Positions 8,010 through 15,890 are shown, counted from the stretch's first letter. The stretch is 64,000 bases of DNA from Pedobacter psychrotolerans (GCF_004340665.1 NZ_SLWO01000002.1:663254-727253), one strand, 5' to 3'. Program-made: numbers and translations. The notes: generated by a model from the sequence alone, not told the origin.

Positions 8010-8689
8010 TATTTAATCGCTCTGCTTTTAAACCATTCATATAAATAAATGTTCATTAGCAACAAGCTCATTAAATAGAAATGATCTTCAAAAGGAATAG
8101 TACCCACTCTGAAACTCAGGTTTTCCTTATTATTATAGATCACCACAGGTATTGCCGTCAAAAATCCATTCACGATATAAAATGGAATCAAAGCCACTAA
8201 ATAAGCTCTGTAAAACCTAAACATAAAGCGAAGCTTACTATTAACATATTCCACATAGGCCAGCACTACAAACAGAAAACCAAAATTAATGACCGTATAC
8301 CAATAGCGATAACCAAAGAAAAGAATAGCGATACATAAGCCAAGAAACAGATTGCTTAGCGCAAGACTATATTTCTGCAGTCCATTTTTCGGGAAGTATA
8401 CATTTAAGCACTCATAGATAAAAACACAGGCATAAGGAATTGTTAAGAAAAAAAGAATCTCTTCTAGCGGTAACCCCCAAAGATTAATCCCTGTAATGTA
8501 ATCTGGATTGAAAGACCACACGTTTAATTTCACAAAGAGTAAATCCCAGATCAAGAAAACAATGCCGGTAATTAATATTGCCGGAACAATAAATTTCCAC
8601 TTACTAAAAAAATGAACTTTCTTATCAAAAGACAATACCAGAGGGAAGAAAATTACAGCAATATTGATGAGTAAATAAATGTAGTTCAT
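8009..8689 (-). CDS. Lycopene cyclase domain protein (fused CrtYc/CrtYd type)
   Basis: 226 residues, about seven hydrophobic segments. Two copies of the ~100-residue lycopene cyclase domain (TIGR03462) follow one another; each has the signature P(L/F)E(E/D), at residues 74-77 in WGLPLEEILFFLTIPYA and at 199-202 in TIPFEDHFYL. Proteins of this type cyclise the ends of lycopene to beta-carotene in the membrane. The gene directly abuts the upstream 175-residue gene (TAAATG) and overlaps the b5 gene by one base, so the three form one tight operon. The expected partner genes crtI and crtB are both within 10 kb. Confidence 0.85.
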   Translation of the reverse strand: MNYIYLLINIAVIFFPLVLSFDKKVHFFSKWKFIVPAILITGIVFLIWDLLFVKLNVWSFNPDYITGINLWGLPLEEILFFLTIPYACVFIYECLNVYFPKNGLQKYSLALSNLFLGLCIAILFFGYRYWYTVINFGFLFVVLAYVEYVNSKLRFMFRFYRAYLVALIPFYIVNGFLTAIPVVIYNNKENLSFRVGTIPFEDHFYLMSLLLMNIYLYEWFKSRAIK

Positions 8690-9217
8690 TTAAACGAATT
8701 TTTTTAAGACTTTAACTTCTTCTGGCGTACAACGTTTACTTTCGATCATGAACTTAGCCACATTTTTAATAAGCGCCTGATCAGCATTACCAAAATTATC
8801 ATGCTGATAGTGCTTAACAATTTGTTTGCGATCAAGGTTTAAATTTTTACTAAAACCCAGAAAGGACGGCGTGAAGTGTTCAATAGAAAAGCGCATGAAA
8901 CGAATTTCCAAGTTTTCTTTATCCATATTAACAGCCTGTTGCATAGCTTTCTGCGATGCCTTTACATATTTTATCTTACTGTATGGATTCCAGGCATGTT
9001 TTGCTTTTAACGCTTCCAGTGTTCCAAGATAAGCAGTTGTTAAAGCCGTTTTGCCACTCAACTTATTTAATTTAACAAATAAGGAATCAGTTAATTTAGG
9101 ATCTTCAACTGCCTTTACCAAATCGTTCTTAAGCACCGAAAGTTCTTTTGAAGATAACTGCGCATAACAGAAATTTACACTAAGAAGGAGTAGAAGAGAT
9201 AATCGAAGTTTAAACAT
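8690..9217 (-). CDS. Exported protein of unknown function in the lycopene cyclase operon
   Basis: 175 residues from the ATG at 9217 (the frame also allows a TTG four codons earlier). The N-terminus MFKLRLSLLLLLSVNFCYA is a clear signal peptide. The mature part is helical, rich in Lys and Leu (LSSKELSVLKNDLVKAV, YLGTLEALKAKHAWNPYSK, MRFSIEHFTPSFLGFSKNL). I do not recognise a domain. It is the first gene of a three-gene unit with the lycopene cyclase and the b5 protein, with no spacer to the former, so a function linked to carotenoid membranes is possible but unproven. Confidence 0.75.
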   Translation of the reverse strand: MFKLRLSLLLLLSVNFCYAQLSSKELSVLKNDLVKAVEDPKLTDSLFVKLNKLSGKTALTTAYLGTLEALKAKHAWNPYSKIKYVKASQKAMQQAVNMDKENLEIRFMRFSIEHFTPSFLGFSKNLNLDRKQIVKHYQHDNFGNADQALIKNVAKFMIESKRCTPEEVKVLKKFV

Positions 9218-9355
9218 GGTTAATTGCAAATGTAATAAAAGGAAAGCAAATACATTGATTGATCAACATGCTTTGTTAGCACGCAGCAGATGAAACCTAA
9301 TTCCTAAAAAAACTGATAGGCAGATGGAAATCAAATACAGCACCTTGTAGGTAGG

Positions 9356-10005
9356 GATTCTTCGCATTCTTTGTCATTCAGAGCGCCAGCGAAGAATCTG
9401 CACCCCATGAAACACTGACTTTCAATAAAACATAGAACAGATAGCCAGAGCCAGAGGGAGAAATTAATCAGCTGTGCCGTGTAGCTTAGGGATTCTTCGC
9501 TACGCTCTGAATGACAGACATGAAAGACCCAGCGGGAAATTGTCATTCAGAGCGCTAGCGAAGAATCTGTACCCCAATGAAACATTGACTTTTAATAAAA
9601 CACAGAACAGATAGCCAGAGGGAGAAATTAATCAGCTGAGCCCTGTAGCTTGAAAATTCCTCGCTACGCTCTGAATGATAGATATGAAAACCTAGCGGGA
9701 AATTGTCATTTCAGAGCGACAGCGAAGAATCTGTACCCTATGAAACACTGACTATTAACAAAACAAATAACCATTAGGCAGAATGTTAATTAAACTGCTC
9801 AGCCCTGTAACTCAGGGATTCTTCGCTACGCTCTGAATGTCAGACATGAAAGACCCAGCGGAAATTGTCATTCAGAGCGCTAGCGAAGAATCTGCAACCC
9901 ATGAAACACTGACTATTAACAAAACAAACAACCATTAGGCAGAATGTTAATCAAACAGCTGTGCCCTTTAGCTTGAAAATTCTTCGCTACGCTCTGAATG
10001 ACAGA
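9356..10005. repeat. Repeat array A, left part: alternating inverted 27-30 bp units
   Basis: Units in forward orientation (start TGTCATTCAGAGCG, end AGCGAAGAATCTG) lie at 9372-9400, 9541-9569, 9704-9733 and 9866-9894. Reverse-complement units (start GATTCTTCGCTACG, end CTCTGAATGACAG) lie at 9491-9517, 9654-9681, 9817-9844 and 9979-10005, with a truncated one at 9356-9365. Spacing is regular: forward to reverse 83-90 bases, reverse to forward 21-23 bases, so the period is ~160-170. The 83-base interior is also conserved between units (ATGAAACACTGAC, AACCATTAGGCAGAATGTTAAT). Adjacent reverse/forward pairs can fold into long hairpins. The array fills the divergent gap between the 175-aa gene and crtI. 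Confidence 0.92.
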
Positions 10006-10091
10006 CACGGGCAGGCCAGCAATAATTTTAACAAACCATTAGAAGAACATTTGCCACATGAACAAATCATTTAAAATAATTAATTTTATTA

Positions 10092-10394
10092 ATGAACCAC
10101 AACTACTTTGTTTACATACTCACCAACAAAAACAAAACTGTAATCTATACTGGTGTCACAAACGATTTGTACACCAGACTGAAACAACATATAGAAAACA
10201 TTAATAACAGATACGCTTTCACAAAGAAATACAATTGCCACTTCCTTATATTTTTCGAACGTTACCAATATATTCAACATGCCATTGAAAGAGAGAAGGA
10301 AATTAAAGGATGGTCAAGGGCAAAAAAAAATGCTTTAATTGCATTAGAAAACCCAGACTGGAAGTTTCTAAATGAAGAAATCTTTTCAGAGTAG
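10092..10394 (+). CDS. Stand-alone GIY-YIG nuclease domain protein embedded in repeat array A
   Basis: 100 residues, a complete single GIY-YIG domain of the UPF0213/YhbQ-like kind. The two name motifs are FVYIL (residues 6-10) and IYTGVT (18-23); the catalytic Arg29, His33 and a Glu in AIEREKEIKGWSR follow at the family positions. GIY-YIG enzymes cut DNA. The gene lies exactly between two inverted copies of repeat A (10005 and 10420), in the only enlarged reverse-to-forward gap of the array (414 instead of ~22 bases). It is a clear relative of the GIY-YIG protein at 54709-55008, with the catalytic residues at the same numbers. Its action on the repeats is an inference. Confidence 0.88.
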   Translation: MNHNYFVYILTNKNKTVIYTGVTNDLYTRLKQHIENINNRYAFTKKYNCHFLIFFERYQYIQHAIEREKEIKGWSRAKKNALIALENPDWKFLNEEIFSE

Positions 10395-10419
10395 GATGAC
10401 ACTTGATCAAGATACACTT

Positions 10420-10869
10420 TGTCATTCAGAGCGACAGCGAAGAATCTGCAACCTATGAAACACTGACTTTTAACAAAACAAACAACCATTAGGCAGAAGG
10501 TTAATTAAACTGCTACGCCATGTAACTCAGGGATTCTTCGCTACGCTCTGAATGACAGATATGAAAGACCCAGCGGAAATTGTCATTCAGAGCGCCAGCG
10601 AAGAATCTGTAGCCCATGAAACACTGACTTTTAATAAAACACACAACCATTAAGCAGAATGTTAATCAAACTACTGTGCATGTAGGTTAGGGATTCTTCG
10701 CTACGCTCTGAATGACAGACCAACGAACAATTGTCATTCAGAGCGCCAGCGAAGAATCTGTACCCCAATGAAACACTGACATTTAATAAAACAAATAACC
10801 ATTCAGCAGAAGATTAATTAAACTGCTGTGCCCTGTAGCTTGGATTCCTTCCTACGCTCTGAATGACAG
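10420..10869. repeat. Repeat array A, right part
   Basis: Continuation of array A beyond the GIY-YIG gene: forward units at 10420-10448, 10581-10609 and 10732-10760; reverse units at 10532-10559, 10692-10719 and a decayed one at 10842-10869. Forward-to-reverse spacing is 81-83 bases; reverse-to-forward is 21 and 12. Central bases vary between CGCCAGCG, CGCTAGCG and CGACAGCG while the flanks stay constant. The array ends ~90 bases before the crtI start. Confidence 0.92.
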
Positions 10870-10958
10870 GCAGTATTTACTAGCCTTCACAAATAAAAGA
10901 ATTACATCTATATCATTATTATCCAAACAAAATCCCATAAAATCCTTTTATTTACATT

Positions 10959-12440
10959 ATGTATAAAAAACCACAGATTGTAGTTATTGGCGCTGGTTTC
11001 GCGGGGCTTTCTGCCGCAGCTTTACTAGCAAAAAATGGCTGCGAGGTTACTGTAATCGAAAAGAATGAGATGGCTGGTGGCAGGGCCAGAATCTGGGAAA
11101 AGGATGGCTTTACATTTGATATGGGTCCAAGCTGGTATTGGATGCCAGATGTTTTTGAAAACTTCTATCAATTATTTAATAAAACAACCTCCGATTTTTA
11201 CGAGCTCAAAAGACTGGATCCCTCCTACCGAATTTATTTCAACAAAGAAGATACCTTAAATGTACCGGCTACAACAGAAAAACTGTATGCACTTTTTGAA
11301 GAATTAGAACCTGGAAGCAGCAAAAGCCTTGACATATTTCTTCAGCAGGCGAAATACAAATATGATGTCGGCATGAATGAATATGTATTTAAACCGTCGC
11401 ATAGCGTGATGGAATATTTTGATCCACGATTAGCCGTAAGTGGTATTAAATTACAGTTACTCGGCAATATGCGCAGGCATGTTTACAAACTTTTTAAAAA
11501 CGAAAAACTAAGAAAGCTGCTGGAATTTCCGGTGCTGTTTCTTGGCGCAACGCCTCAAAACACACCTGCTCTTTATAGCCTGATGAATTATGCTGACCTT
11601 ATTATGGGCACATGGTATCCGATTGGTGGAATGCATAAAATCGTTTCAGCCATGCAAACCATTGCCGAACAACAAGGTGTTAAGTTTTTATTTAACACTA
11701 CTGTATCTAAAATTGAAGTAAAAGATAAGATAGCGAAAACAATCAAAACCGATAAAGGCAATTTTAATGTAGATTATGTAGTCGGAAACGCTGATTATCA
11801 TCATATAGAGCAACATTTACTGGATAAACCTTATCGAAATTATGACGAAAAATATTGGGAAAGCAGAACCATGGCCCCTTCAAGTCTCCTCTTTTATATC
11901 GCTTTAAATAAGAAACTAAAAAATATTCTCCACCATAATTTATTTTTCGATCAAAATTTTGATCAGCATGCAGAAGAAATATATACTGATCCGAAGTGGC
12001 CATCTAAACCCTTATTCTATGCTTGCTGCCCTTCTGTAACTGACGATAGCGTTGCTCCAGAAAGCTGTGAAAATCTTTTCTTCCTGATTCCTGTAGCACC
12101 TGGTCTGGAAGATAGTGAAATCAAAAGAGCAGAATACTTTGAAATTCTGGCTGATAGATTCAGAGACCTAACAGGCAATGAGATCCGCGATGCTATTATT
12201 TTTAAAAGAAGTTACGCTATGAATGATTTCGTAAGTGATTACAATGCATTCAAAGGAAATGCATATGGCTTAGCAAACACTTTGAAACAGACCGCTTTCC
12301 TAAAACCAAAGATGAAAAGCAAAGTAACAAACATGTTATACACCGGACAATTAACGATTCCAGGCCCTGGAGTGCCACCTGCCATCATATCCGGACAAGT
12401 GGTAGCAAAAGAAATAATAAAAAAGTTAAAAAAAGCTTGA
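10959..12440 (+). CDS. crtI: Phytoene desaturase
   Basis: 493 residues. The N-terminal dinucleotide motif VVIGAGFAGLSAAALLAKNG (residues 8-27) with VIEKNEMAGGRARIW, the substrate-region FDMGPSWYWMPD, and the C-terminal carotenoid oxidoreductase signature YTGQLTIPGPGVPPAIISG are all present. The enzyme introduces double bases into phytoene to give lycopene, using FAD at the membrane. Length is normal for the family. It has its own promoter region just downstream of repeat array A and is transcribed away from the lycopene cyclase operon. A second crtI could exist upstream of crtB outside this window; the sequence cannot say. Confidence 0.93.
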   Translation: MYKKPQIVVIGAGFAGLSAAALLAKNGCEVTVIEKNEMAGGRARIWEKDGFTFDMGPSWYWMPDVFENFYQLFNKTTSDFYELKRLDPSYRIYFNKEDTLNVPATTEKLYALFEELEPGSSKSLDIFLQQAKYKYDVGMNEYVFKPSHSVMEYFDPRLAVSGIKLQLLGNMRRHVYKLFKNEKLRKLLEFPVLFLGATPQNTPALYSLMNYADLIMGTWYPIGGMHKIVSAMQTIAEQQGVKFLFNTTVSKIEVKDKIAKTIKTDKGNFNVDYVVGNADYHHIEQHLLDKPYRNYDEKYWESRTMAPSSLLFYIALNKKLKNILHHNLFFDQNFDQHAEEIYTDPKWPSKPLFYACCPSVTDDSVAPESCENLFFLIPVAPGLEDSEIKRAEYFEILADRFRDLTGNEIRDAIIFKRSYAMNDFVSDYNAFKGNAYGLANTLKQTAFLKPKMKSKVTNMLYTGQLTIPGPGVPPAIISGQVVAKEIIKKLKKA

Positions 12441-12466
12441 CAAATTTAAAATTTCCCTTATCTTTA
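12437..12466 (+). promoter_or_regulatory. Bacteroidetes-type promoter at the end of crtI
   Basis: TTGACA at 12437-12442 (overlapping the crtI stop) and TATCTTTA at 12459-12466 are separated as in the phylum's TTG-N19-TAnnTTTG promoters; seven of eight -7 positions match. No start codon with a credible gene follows before the terminator at 12607, so it may drive a small RNA. Confidence 0.5.
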
Positions 12467-12473
12467 TATCCAC

Positions 12474-12631
12474 AAAACAAAAACACTGCAAATAACCTTT
12501 TAAACGCAATATTTTTCAAGGTTTGCATTTGTTTCGAAACGAAAGAGAAGGCGAATTGTTGAAAGTAAACATAAGAATCAACTAACCAAATATATGATAA
12601 GCAAATAAGGCCTGGTTTTTCCGGGCCTTTT
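12474..12631 (+). ncRNA. Candidate small RNA of ~160 nt between crtI and the sigma factor gene
   Basis: A good phylum-type promoter (12437-12466) and a strong terminator (12607-12631) bracket ~160 bases with no credible open frame, which is the layout of an independent small RNA gene. I do not recognise the family; size and position would allow a 6S-like or a Bacteroidetes-specific RNA, but I could not fold a convincing conserved shape by eye. The alternative is that this is simply the 3' untranslated region of crtI with a chance promoter match. Confidence 0.35.
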
Positions 12632-12635
12632 GCTT
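12607..12635 (+). terminator. Terminator downstream of crtI / candidate small RNA
   Basis: AAGGCCTGG pairs with CCGGGCCTT around five T bases and is followed by TTTGCTTTT. It ends plus-strand transcription coming from crtI or the candidate RNA. Confidence 0.85.
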
Positions 12636-12786
12636 TTAGCGAAAAAATCGTTATATTTTCTTCTCTTCTGATTATCATGTGTATTTAATGATACCACACT
12701 TTTAGCGTTAGTGCTATCGAGAGAATTAATGTATTGATACCATAATATCGCAAAGAACAATACAATAACAAAACCCAAAAAAGAGC

Positions 12787-12817
12787 AAAAAAAAAGTCCC
12801 GATTAACTCGAGACTTT
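12787..12817 (-). terminator. Terminator after the sigma factor gene
   Basis: On the minus strand AAGTCTCGA and TCGGGACTT form a stem with one G-U pair and a five-base loop, followed by nine T. It lies 21 bases after the sigma factor stop. Confidence 0.85.
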
Positions 12818-12837
12818 AGTTTATAACTAGATGTAAT

Positions 12838-13368
12838 TTAAGCCATTTCTGCAATGGCGATATCTTTAGAATATGTTTTCAAATATTTTTTCAGAATTCC
12901 CCTCGCTACGTGAATACGCGTTTTAACTGTTCCGATTGGAATTTCTAACATATCAGCAATTTCATGATATTTATATCCTTCAAAGTAACGAATGAATGGA
13001 ACATAATATTCTTCAGGCAATTGTGAAAGTGCTTTATCAATATCACCCAATACAAACTTACTTTCCGCTTGATTTTTAGTCGCACTATAAGAAAGATTTG
13101 CTGAAGAGATATCTTCGCTTTGAGTAATTAAAGTATTTGTCTTCACCAAGCGACGATAGTTATTGATGAAAGTATTTTTCATAATGGTAAACAACCAACC
13201 CTTTAAATTTGTTCCTTCTTTAAACTTGTTATAATAAGTGATTGCTTTTAGCATCGTATCCTGAACAAGATCATTCGCATCTTCCGCATCTTTAGTAAAA
13301 TTCAAAGCGTAAGATCTAAGTGAAACAGAGTGATGGTTAACCAGATGGTTGAATTCAAATTTTGTCAT
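12838..13368 (-). CDS. ECF-type RNA polymerase sigma factor
   Basis: 176 residues. Region 2 is clear (DANDLVQDTMLKAITYYNKF, then LKGWLFTIMKNTFINNYRR) and so is region 4 (LPEEYYVPFIRYFEGYKYHE, IADMLEIPIGTVKTRIHVAR). Regions 1 and 3 are missing, as in group 4 sigma factors. No anti-sigma gene is next to it. Its place between crtI and crtZ-type genes recalls light- or stress-controlled carotenoid loci, but such single ECF genes are also common as general regulators in Bacteroidetes. A terminator follows; the gene is monocistronic. Confidence 0.92.
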   Translation of the reverse strand: MTKFEFNHLVNHHSVSLRSYALNFTKDAEDANDLVQDTMLKAITYYNKFKEGTNLKGWLFTIMKNTFINNYRRLVKTNTLITQSEDISSANLSYSATKNQAESKFVLGDIDKALSQLPEEYYVPFIRYFEGYKYHEIADMLEIPIGTVKTRIHVARGILKKYLKTYSKDIAIAEMA

Positions 13369-13494
13369 GATATTTAGCTTTAGGAGATTAAAACAAATGA
13401 ATTGATGTTCATTTGCTGATATACAATCAAACTTAATACCAAAAATTATTGTTGTTGCTTTAATATCCTAAAACAACAAAAAAGTACATTTTCG

Positions 13495-14511
13495 TCACAG
13501 AATATTTACTTCGCGTTCAAGAGTGACTCCAAAAGTGGACTTTACACTGTCTATAATCTGTTCAGAAAATTGATACACTTCCGTGCCAGACGCATGCCCA
13601 TGGTTAACTAAAACTAAAGCCTGATTTTTCCAGGTACCTGTTTCACCAACTCTTTTGCCTTTCCAACCACATTGCTCAATTAACCAACCCGCAGCGAGTT
13701 TAATTCTACCATCTGCCGTAGGATAATGCACCACATCAGGGTGTTGAGCCACAACATCGGCAAATTCATGTTTTTCTATGATGGGATTTTTGAAAAAACT
13801 TCCGGCATTGCCAATTGTAGAAGGATCTGGCAACTTACTTACCCGAATGTGGGCTACAGCAGCAGAAACATCTGCTATACCTGGGCTTTCAATACCACGA
13901 TTCTGCAGCTCGGCCTCAATTGCGCCATAACTGGTATTTAGCTGAGCCTGCGATGATAAGCGAAAAGTAACTTTGGTAATAATATACTGTCCTTTAAATG
14001 CACCTTTAAAAATGCTTTCTCGATAACCAAACTGGCAATCTTCAAAATTAAAAGTTTTAATCTGACCGGTTTTAATTTCAAAAGCAGCACAGTTTTCAAA
14101 TATATCTTTAAGTTCTACACCGTATGCACCTATATTTTGAATAGGCGATGCTCCAACAGTTCCTGGAATTAAACTCAGGTTTTCTACACCAGCAAAATTA
14201 TTGACCACACAATAGTTTACAAAATCATTCCAAACTTCTCCAGATCCTGCTGTTACCAACACCTGATTTCCTTCGATTCTGGATTCAATTCCTTTGATGC
14301 TCATTTTCACCACTAAGCCATCAAAATCCTGCGTAAACAAAATATTGCTCCCCCCACCAACGATTAACCGTTTTTGATTACTGAAAAGTGGATTTTGAAA
14401 CAATTCATTCAAATCGTTTTCTGTTTCTATTTCAGCAAAATAGTGTGCGTTAACATCAATAGCAAATGAGTTATAAGGCTTTAATGAAACGTTTTCTAAA
14501 ATCTGAGGCAT
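13495..14511 (-). CDS. murB: UDP-N-acetylmuramate dehydrogenase (MurB)
   Basis: 338 residues. MurB reduces UDP-GlcNAc-enolpyruvate to UDP-MurNAc with NADPH and FAD in the cytosolic stage of peptidoglycan synthesis. FAD-binding signatures LIVGGGSNILF (about residues 49-59) and SLIPGTVGASPIQNIGAYG (about 118-136) are present, QFGYRESIFK gives the type I Tyr, NAGSFFKNP the catalytic Ser, and LEREVNIL at the very end the catalytic Glu. Length fits the E. coli-like type I class. Transcribed alone upstream of the sigma factor gene. Confidence 0.95.
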   Translation of the reverse strand: MPQILENVSLKPYNSFAIDVNAHYFAEIETENDLNELFQNPLFSNQKRLIVGGGSNILFTQDFDGLVVKMSIKGIESRIEGNQVLVTAGSGEVWNDFVNYCVVNNFAGVENLSLIPGTVGASPIQNIGAYGVELKDIFENCAAFEIKTGQIKTFNFEDCQFGYRESIFKGAFKGQYIITKVTFRLSSQAQLNTSYGAIEAELQNRGIESPGIADVSAAVAHIRVSKLPDPSTIGNAGSFFKNPIIEKHEFADVVAQHPDVVHYPTADGRIKLAAGWLIEQCGWKGKRVGETGTWKNQALVLVNHGHASGTEVYQFSEQIIDSVKSTFGVTLEREVNIL

Positions 14512-14587
14512 GGTATTGTGGTGTTAGGCTGCAAAAGTAAAATAAAAATTAACTATGTTAGAAGTGCCTTCGATAATAATAAAAGAC

Positions 14588-15028
14588 CTACTTCACTAAG
14601 CTTTTTTTAACAAATAGCAATCCAAATGCCTTCCCCTTTTCTTTGCGTTGATTTTTATGGTGAATTTTATGCGCCTTTCTAACCATTTGCAGATAAGTAT
14701 TATTGCTTTTAAAAGTTTTAAATCTTCTATGCACAAACCAATCGTGAATCACGAAATAAATGATGCCATATAAAGTAATACCGAAGCCAATAAAAAAGCG
14801 ATAACCAAAATGCTTTCGATCGAGATACATTAGATATAAAGAAAGTGCAGCAAAAAGTAAGGCGAATAAATCATTCCACTCCAAAAAAGAATGCGATTTT
14901 TCATGATGACTTTTATGCAAGAACCACAACGGTCCATGAAATAAGTACTTATGGATAAACCAGGACAGACATTCCATCACAATGAGTGTACACAATGTGA
15001 TTGAAATCCCAAATATAACATGCATCAT
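14588..15028 (-). CDS. crtZ: Beta-carotene hydroxylase-like membrane di-iron hydroxylase (CrtZ type)
   Basis: 146 residues from the first of two adjacent ATGs at 15028; the frame is open upstream but a promoter lies there. Histidine clusters of the fatty acid hydroxylase/CrtZ superfamily occur in order: HKYLFHGPLWFLHKSHH, HDWFVHRRF and HKIHHK, between four hydrophobic stretches. The enzyme would add hydroxyl groups to the beta-rings, making zeaxanthin, using O2 and an electron donor at the membrane. Context (crtB, crtI, lycopene cyclase within 15 kb) supports CrtZ over a lipid hydroxylase. It is not in an operon with the other genes. Confidence 0.85.
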   Translation of the reverse strand: MMHVIFGISITLCTLIVMECLSWFIHKYLFHGPLWFLHKSHHEKSHSFLEWNDLFALLFAALSLYLMYLDRKHFGYRFFIGFGITLYGIIYFVIHDWFVHRRFKTFKSNNTYLQMVRKAHKIHHKNQRKEKGKAFGLLFVKKSLVK

Positions 15029-15046
15029 TCTTAAGTTATTGGTTTG

Positions 15047-15076
15047 TAAATATATATAAATCATTTAAAACGCAAA
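15047..15076 (-). promoter_or_regulatory. Promoter of the crtZ-type gene
   Basis: On the minus strand TTTG (TTG at 15075-15073) and TATATTTA (15054-15047) are 18 bases apart, close to the phylum consensus TTG/TAnnTTTG. The expected start of transcription is ~10 bases before the ATG at 15028, which supports that start codon. Confidence 0.5.
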
Positions 15077-15153
15077 TTGATTGTCATTCATATGTCAGTT
15101 GTCGAACGTTATGATGGTCTGCTGATTAAGAAATGAAAATTTAAATCTAACTT

Positions 15154-15176
15154 TGACTAAAATATAAAAAAAGTCA
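15154..15176. promoter_or_regulatory. Inverted repeat upstream of the TetR gene: possible operator
   Basis: TGACT at 15154-15158 and AGTCA at 15172-15176 form an inverted repeat with a 13-base AT-rich centre, 17 bases before the TetR start codon. Position suits autoregulation by the TetR protein. Confidence 0.4.
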
Positions 15177-15193
15177 GAAAGTAAAAAAGTAAA

Positions 15194-15799
15194 ATGATTG
15201 TAGCTGATAAAAAAAGAGAACAAATTATTGACGGAGCGATCAAACGTTTCAGCCATTTTGGTATAGGTAAAACCACCATGAATGATATTGCTGAAGATCT
15301 TTCCGTATCTAAACCCTCTCTTTATTATTATTTTCCAGATAAGAAAAGTTTGATAGTTGGTGTAATAGAAAAGGTATTTACAGACTATTTTGACTTGTTA
15401 AAAAAGAAATGCAATCCAGAAGCCTCTTTAGAAACTGTTTTATTTCAAACGATCGAGATTAGAAATACCTTTTTCATGAAATATTTTATGTTAAGAATCT
15501 CAGAAGGACTGCCTGATATTTTTAATGATGACTCCATGAAGAAGAAACTGACAGCACTTAAAGATTCGGAAAAAGTTTTTTATGCAGAGATTTTTGAAAG
15601 GGCACAACAGAAGGGTGAGATTAAACATGAGAATATGTCGCACGTAGCAGAGCTCTATCTGGAAAGTTTGATGGGTTTAACCAACATGTGCATTATGGAG
15701 CTGGGTAAAGATTTACTTCCTGATAAAAAAGCTGTGAATAAAATGAAACAGAAACAGAAAGATCTCTCTTTAATTTTCGCCAAAGGATTAGGTTGCTAG
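15194..15799 (+). CDS. TetR-family regulator of the adjacent RND efflux operon
   Basis: 201 residues. The N-terminal TetR helix-turn-helix covers residues ~5-52: IIDGAIKRFSHFGIGKTTMN, then DIAEDLSVSKPSLYYYFPDK and SLIVGVIEKVF. The rest is a divergent helical ligand/dimer domain. It precedes TolC, adaptor and RND genes on the same strand with a 198-base gap, the standard arrangement for a local repressor of an efflux pump. An inverted repeat before its start and another in the gap to tolC are candidate binding sites. Confidence 0.9.
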   Translation: MIVADKKREQIIDGAIKRFSHFGIGKTTMNDIAEDLSVSKPSLYYYFPDKKSLIVGVIEKVFTDYFDLLKKKCNPEASLETVLFQTIEIRNTFFMKYFMLRISEGLPDIFNDDSMKKKLTALKDSEKVFYAEIFERAQQKGEIKHENMSHVAELYLESLMGLTNMCIMELGKDLLPDKKAVNKMKQKQKDLSLIFAKGLGC

Positions 15800-15805
15800 A
15801 GAATA

Positions 15806-15890
15806 AGCGGAAAGACCAAAGCTAAAAGACTAAAGCGGAAAATTAAAAGACTAAAGCTAAAAGACAAAACTGAAAAGCTAAAAGTCAAAA
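15806..15890 (+). repeat. A-rich degenerate tandem repeat (AAAGACTAAAGC-type)
   Basis: About six imperfect copies of an 11-13 base phrase (AAAGACCAAAGCT, AAAGACTAAAGCG, AAAGACTAAAGCT, AAAGACAAAACTG, AAAGCTAAAAGTC) run between TetR and tolC. Similar phrases recur at 18410-18432 (GCTGAAAGTCTAAAGTC) and 26069-26096 (CTGAAAGACTAAAGT), so this is a dispersed low-complexity repeat. Confidence 0.6.

Noticed and set aside
10092..10394. GIY-YIG gene as a homing endonuclease of an intron
   Set aside because: There is no interrupted host gene and no intron core; the gene stands alone in intergenic repeats, and the family is the single-domain UPF0213-like type.
9331..10489. Several short frames on the minus strand within array A
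   Set aside because: They consist of translated repeat units (the same SERSEE-like peptides recur) and are not conserved proteins.
9356..10869. CRISPR array as an explanation of the regular repeats in array A
   Set aside because: The repeats alternate in orientation, the spacers are conserved rather than unique, and no cas gene is present.
12578..12778. Open frame on the minus strand (66 aa) with one hydrophobic segment, downstream of the sigma factor gene
   Set aside because: Its second half runs through the terminator hairpin at 12607-12631, there is no clear ribosome site, and it lies beyond the sigma factor terminator. A truncated small membrane protein cannot be excluded, but the support is too weak to list it.
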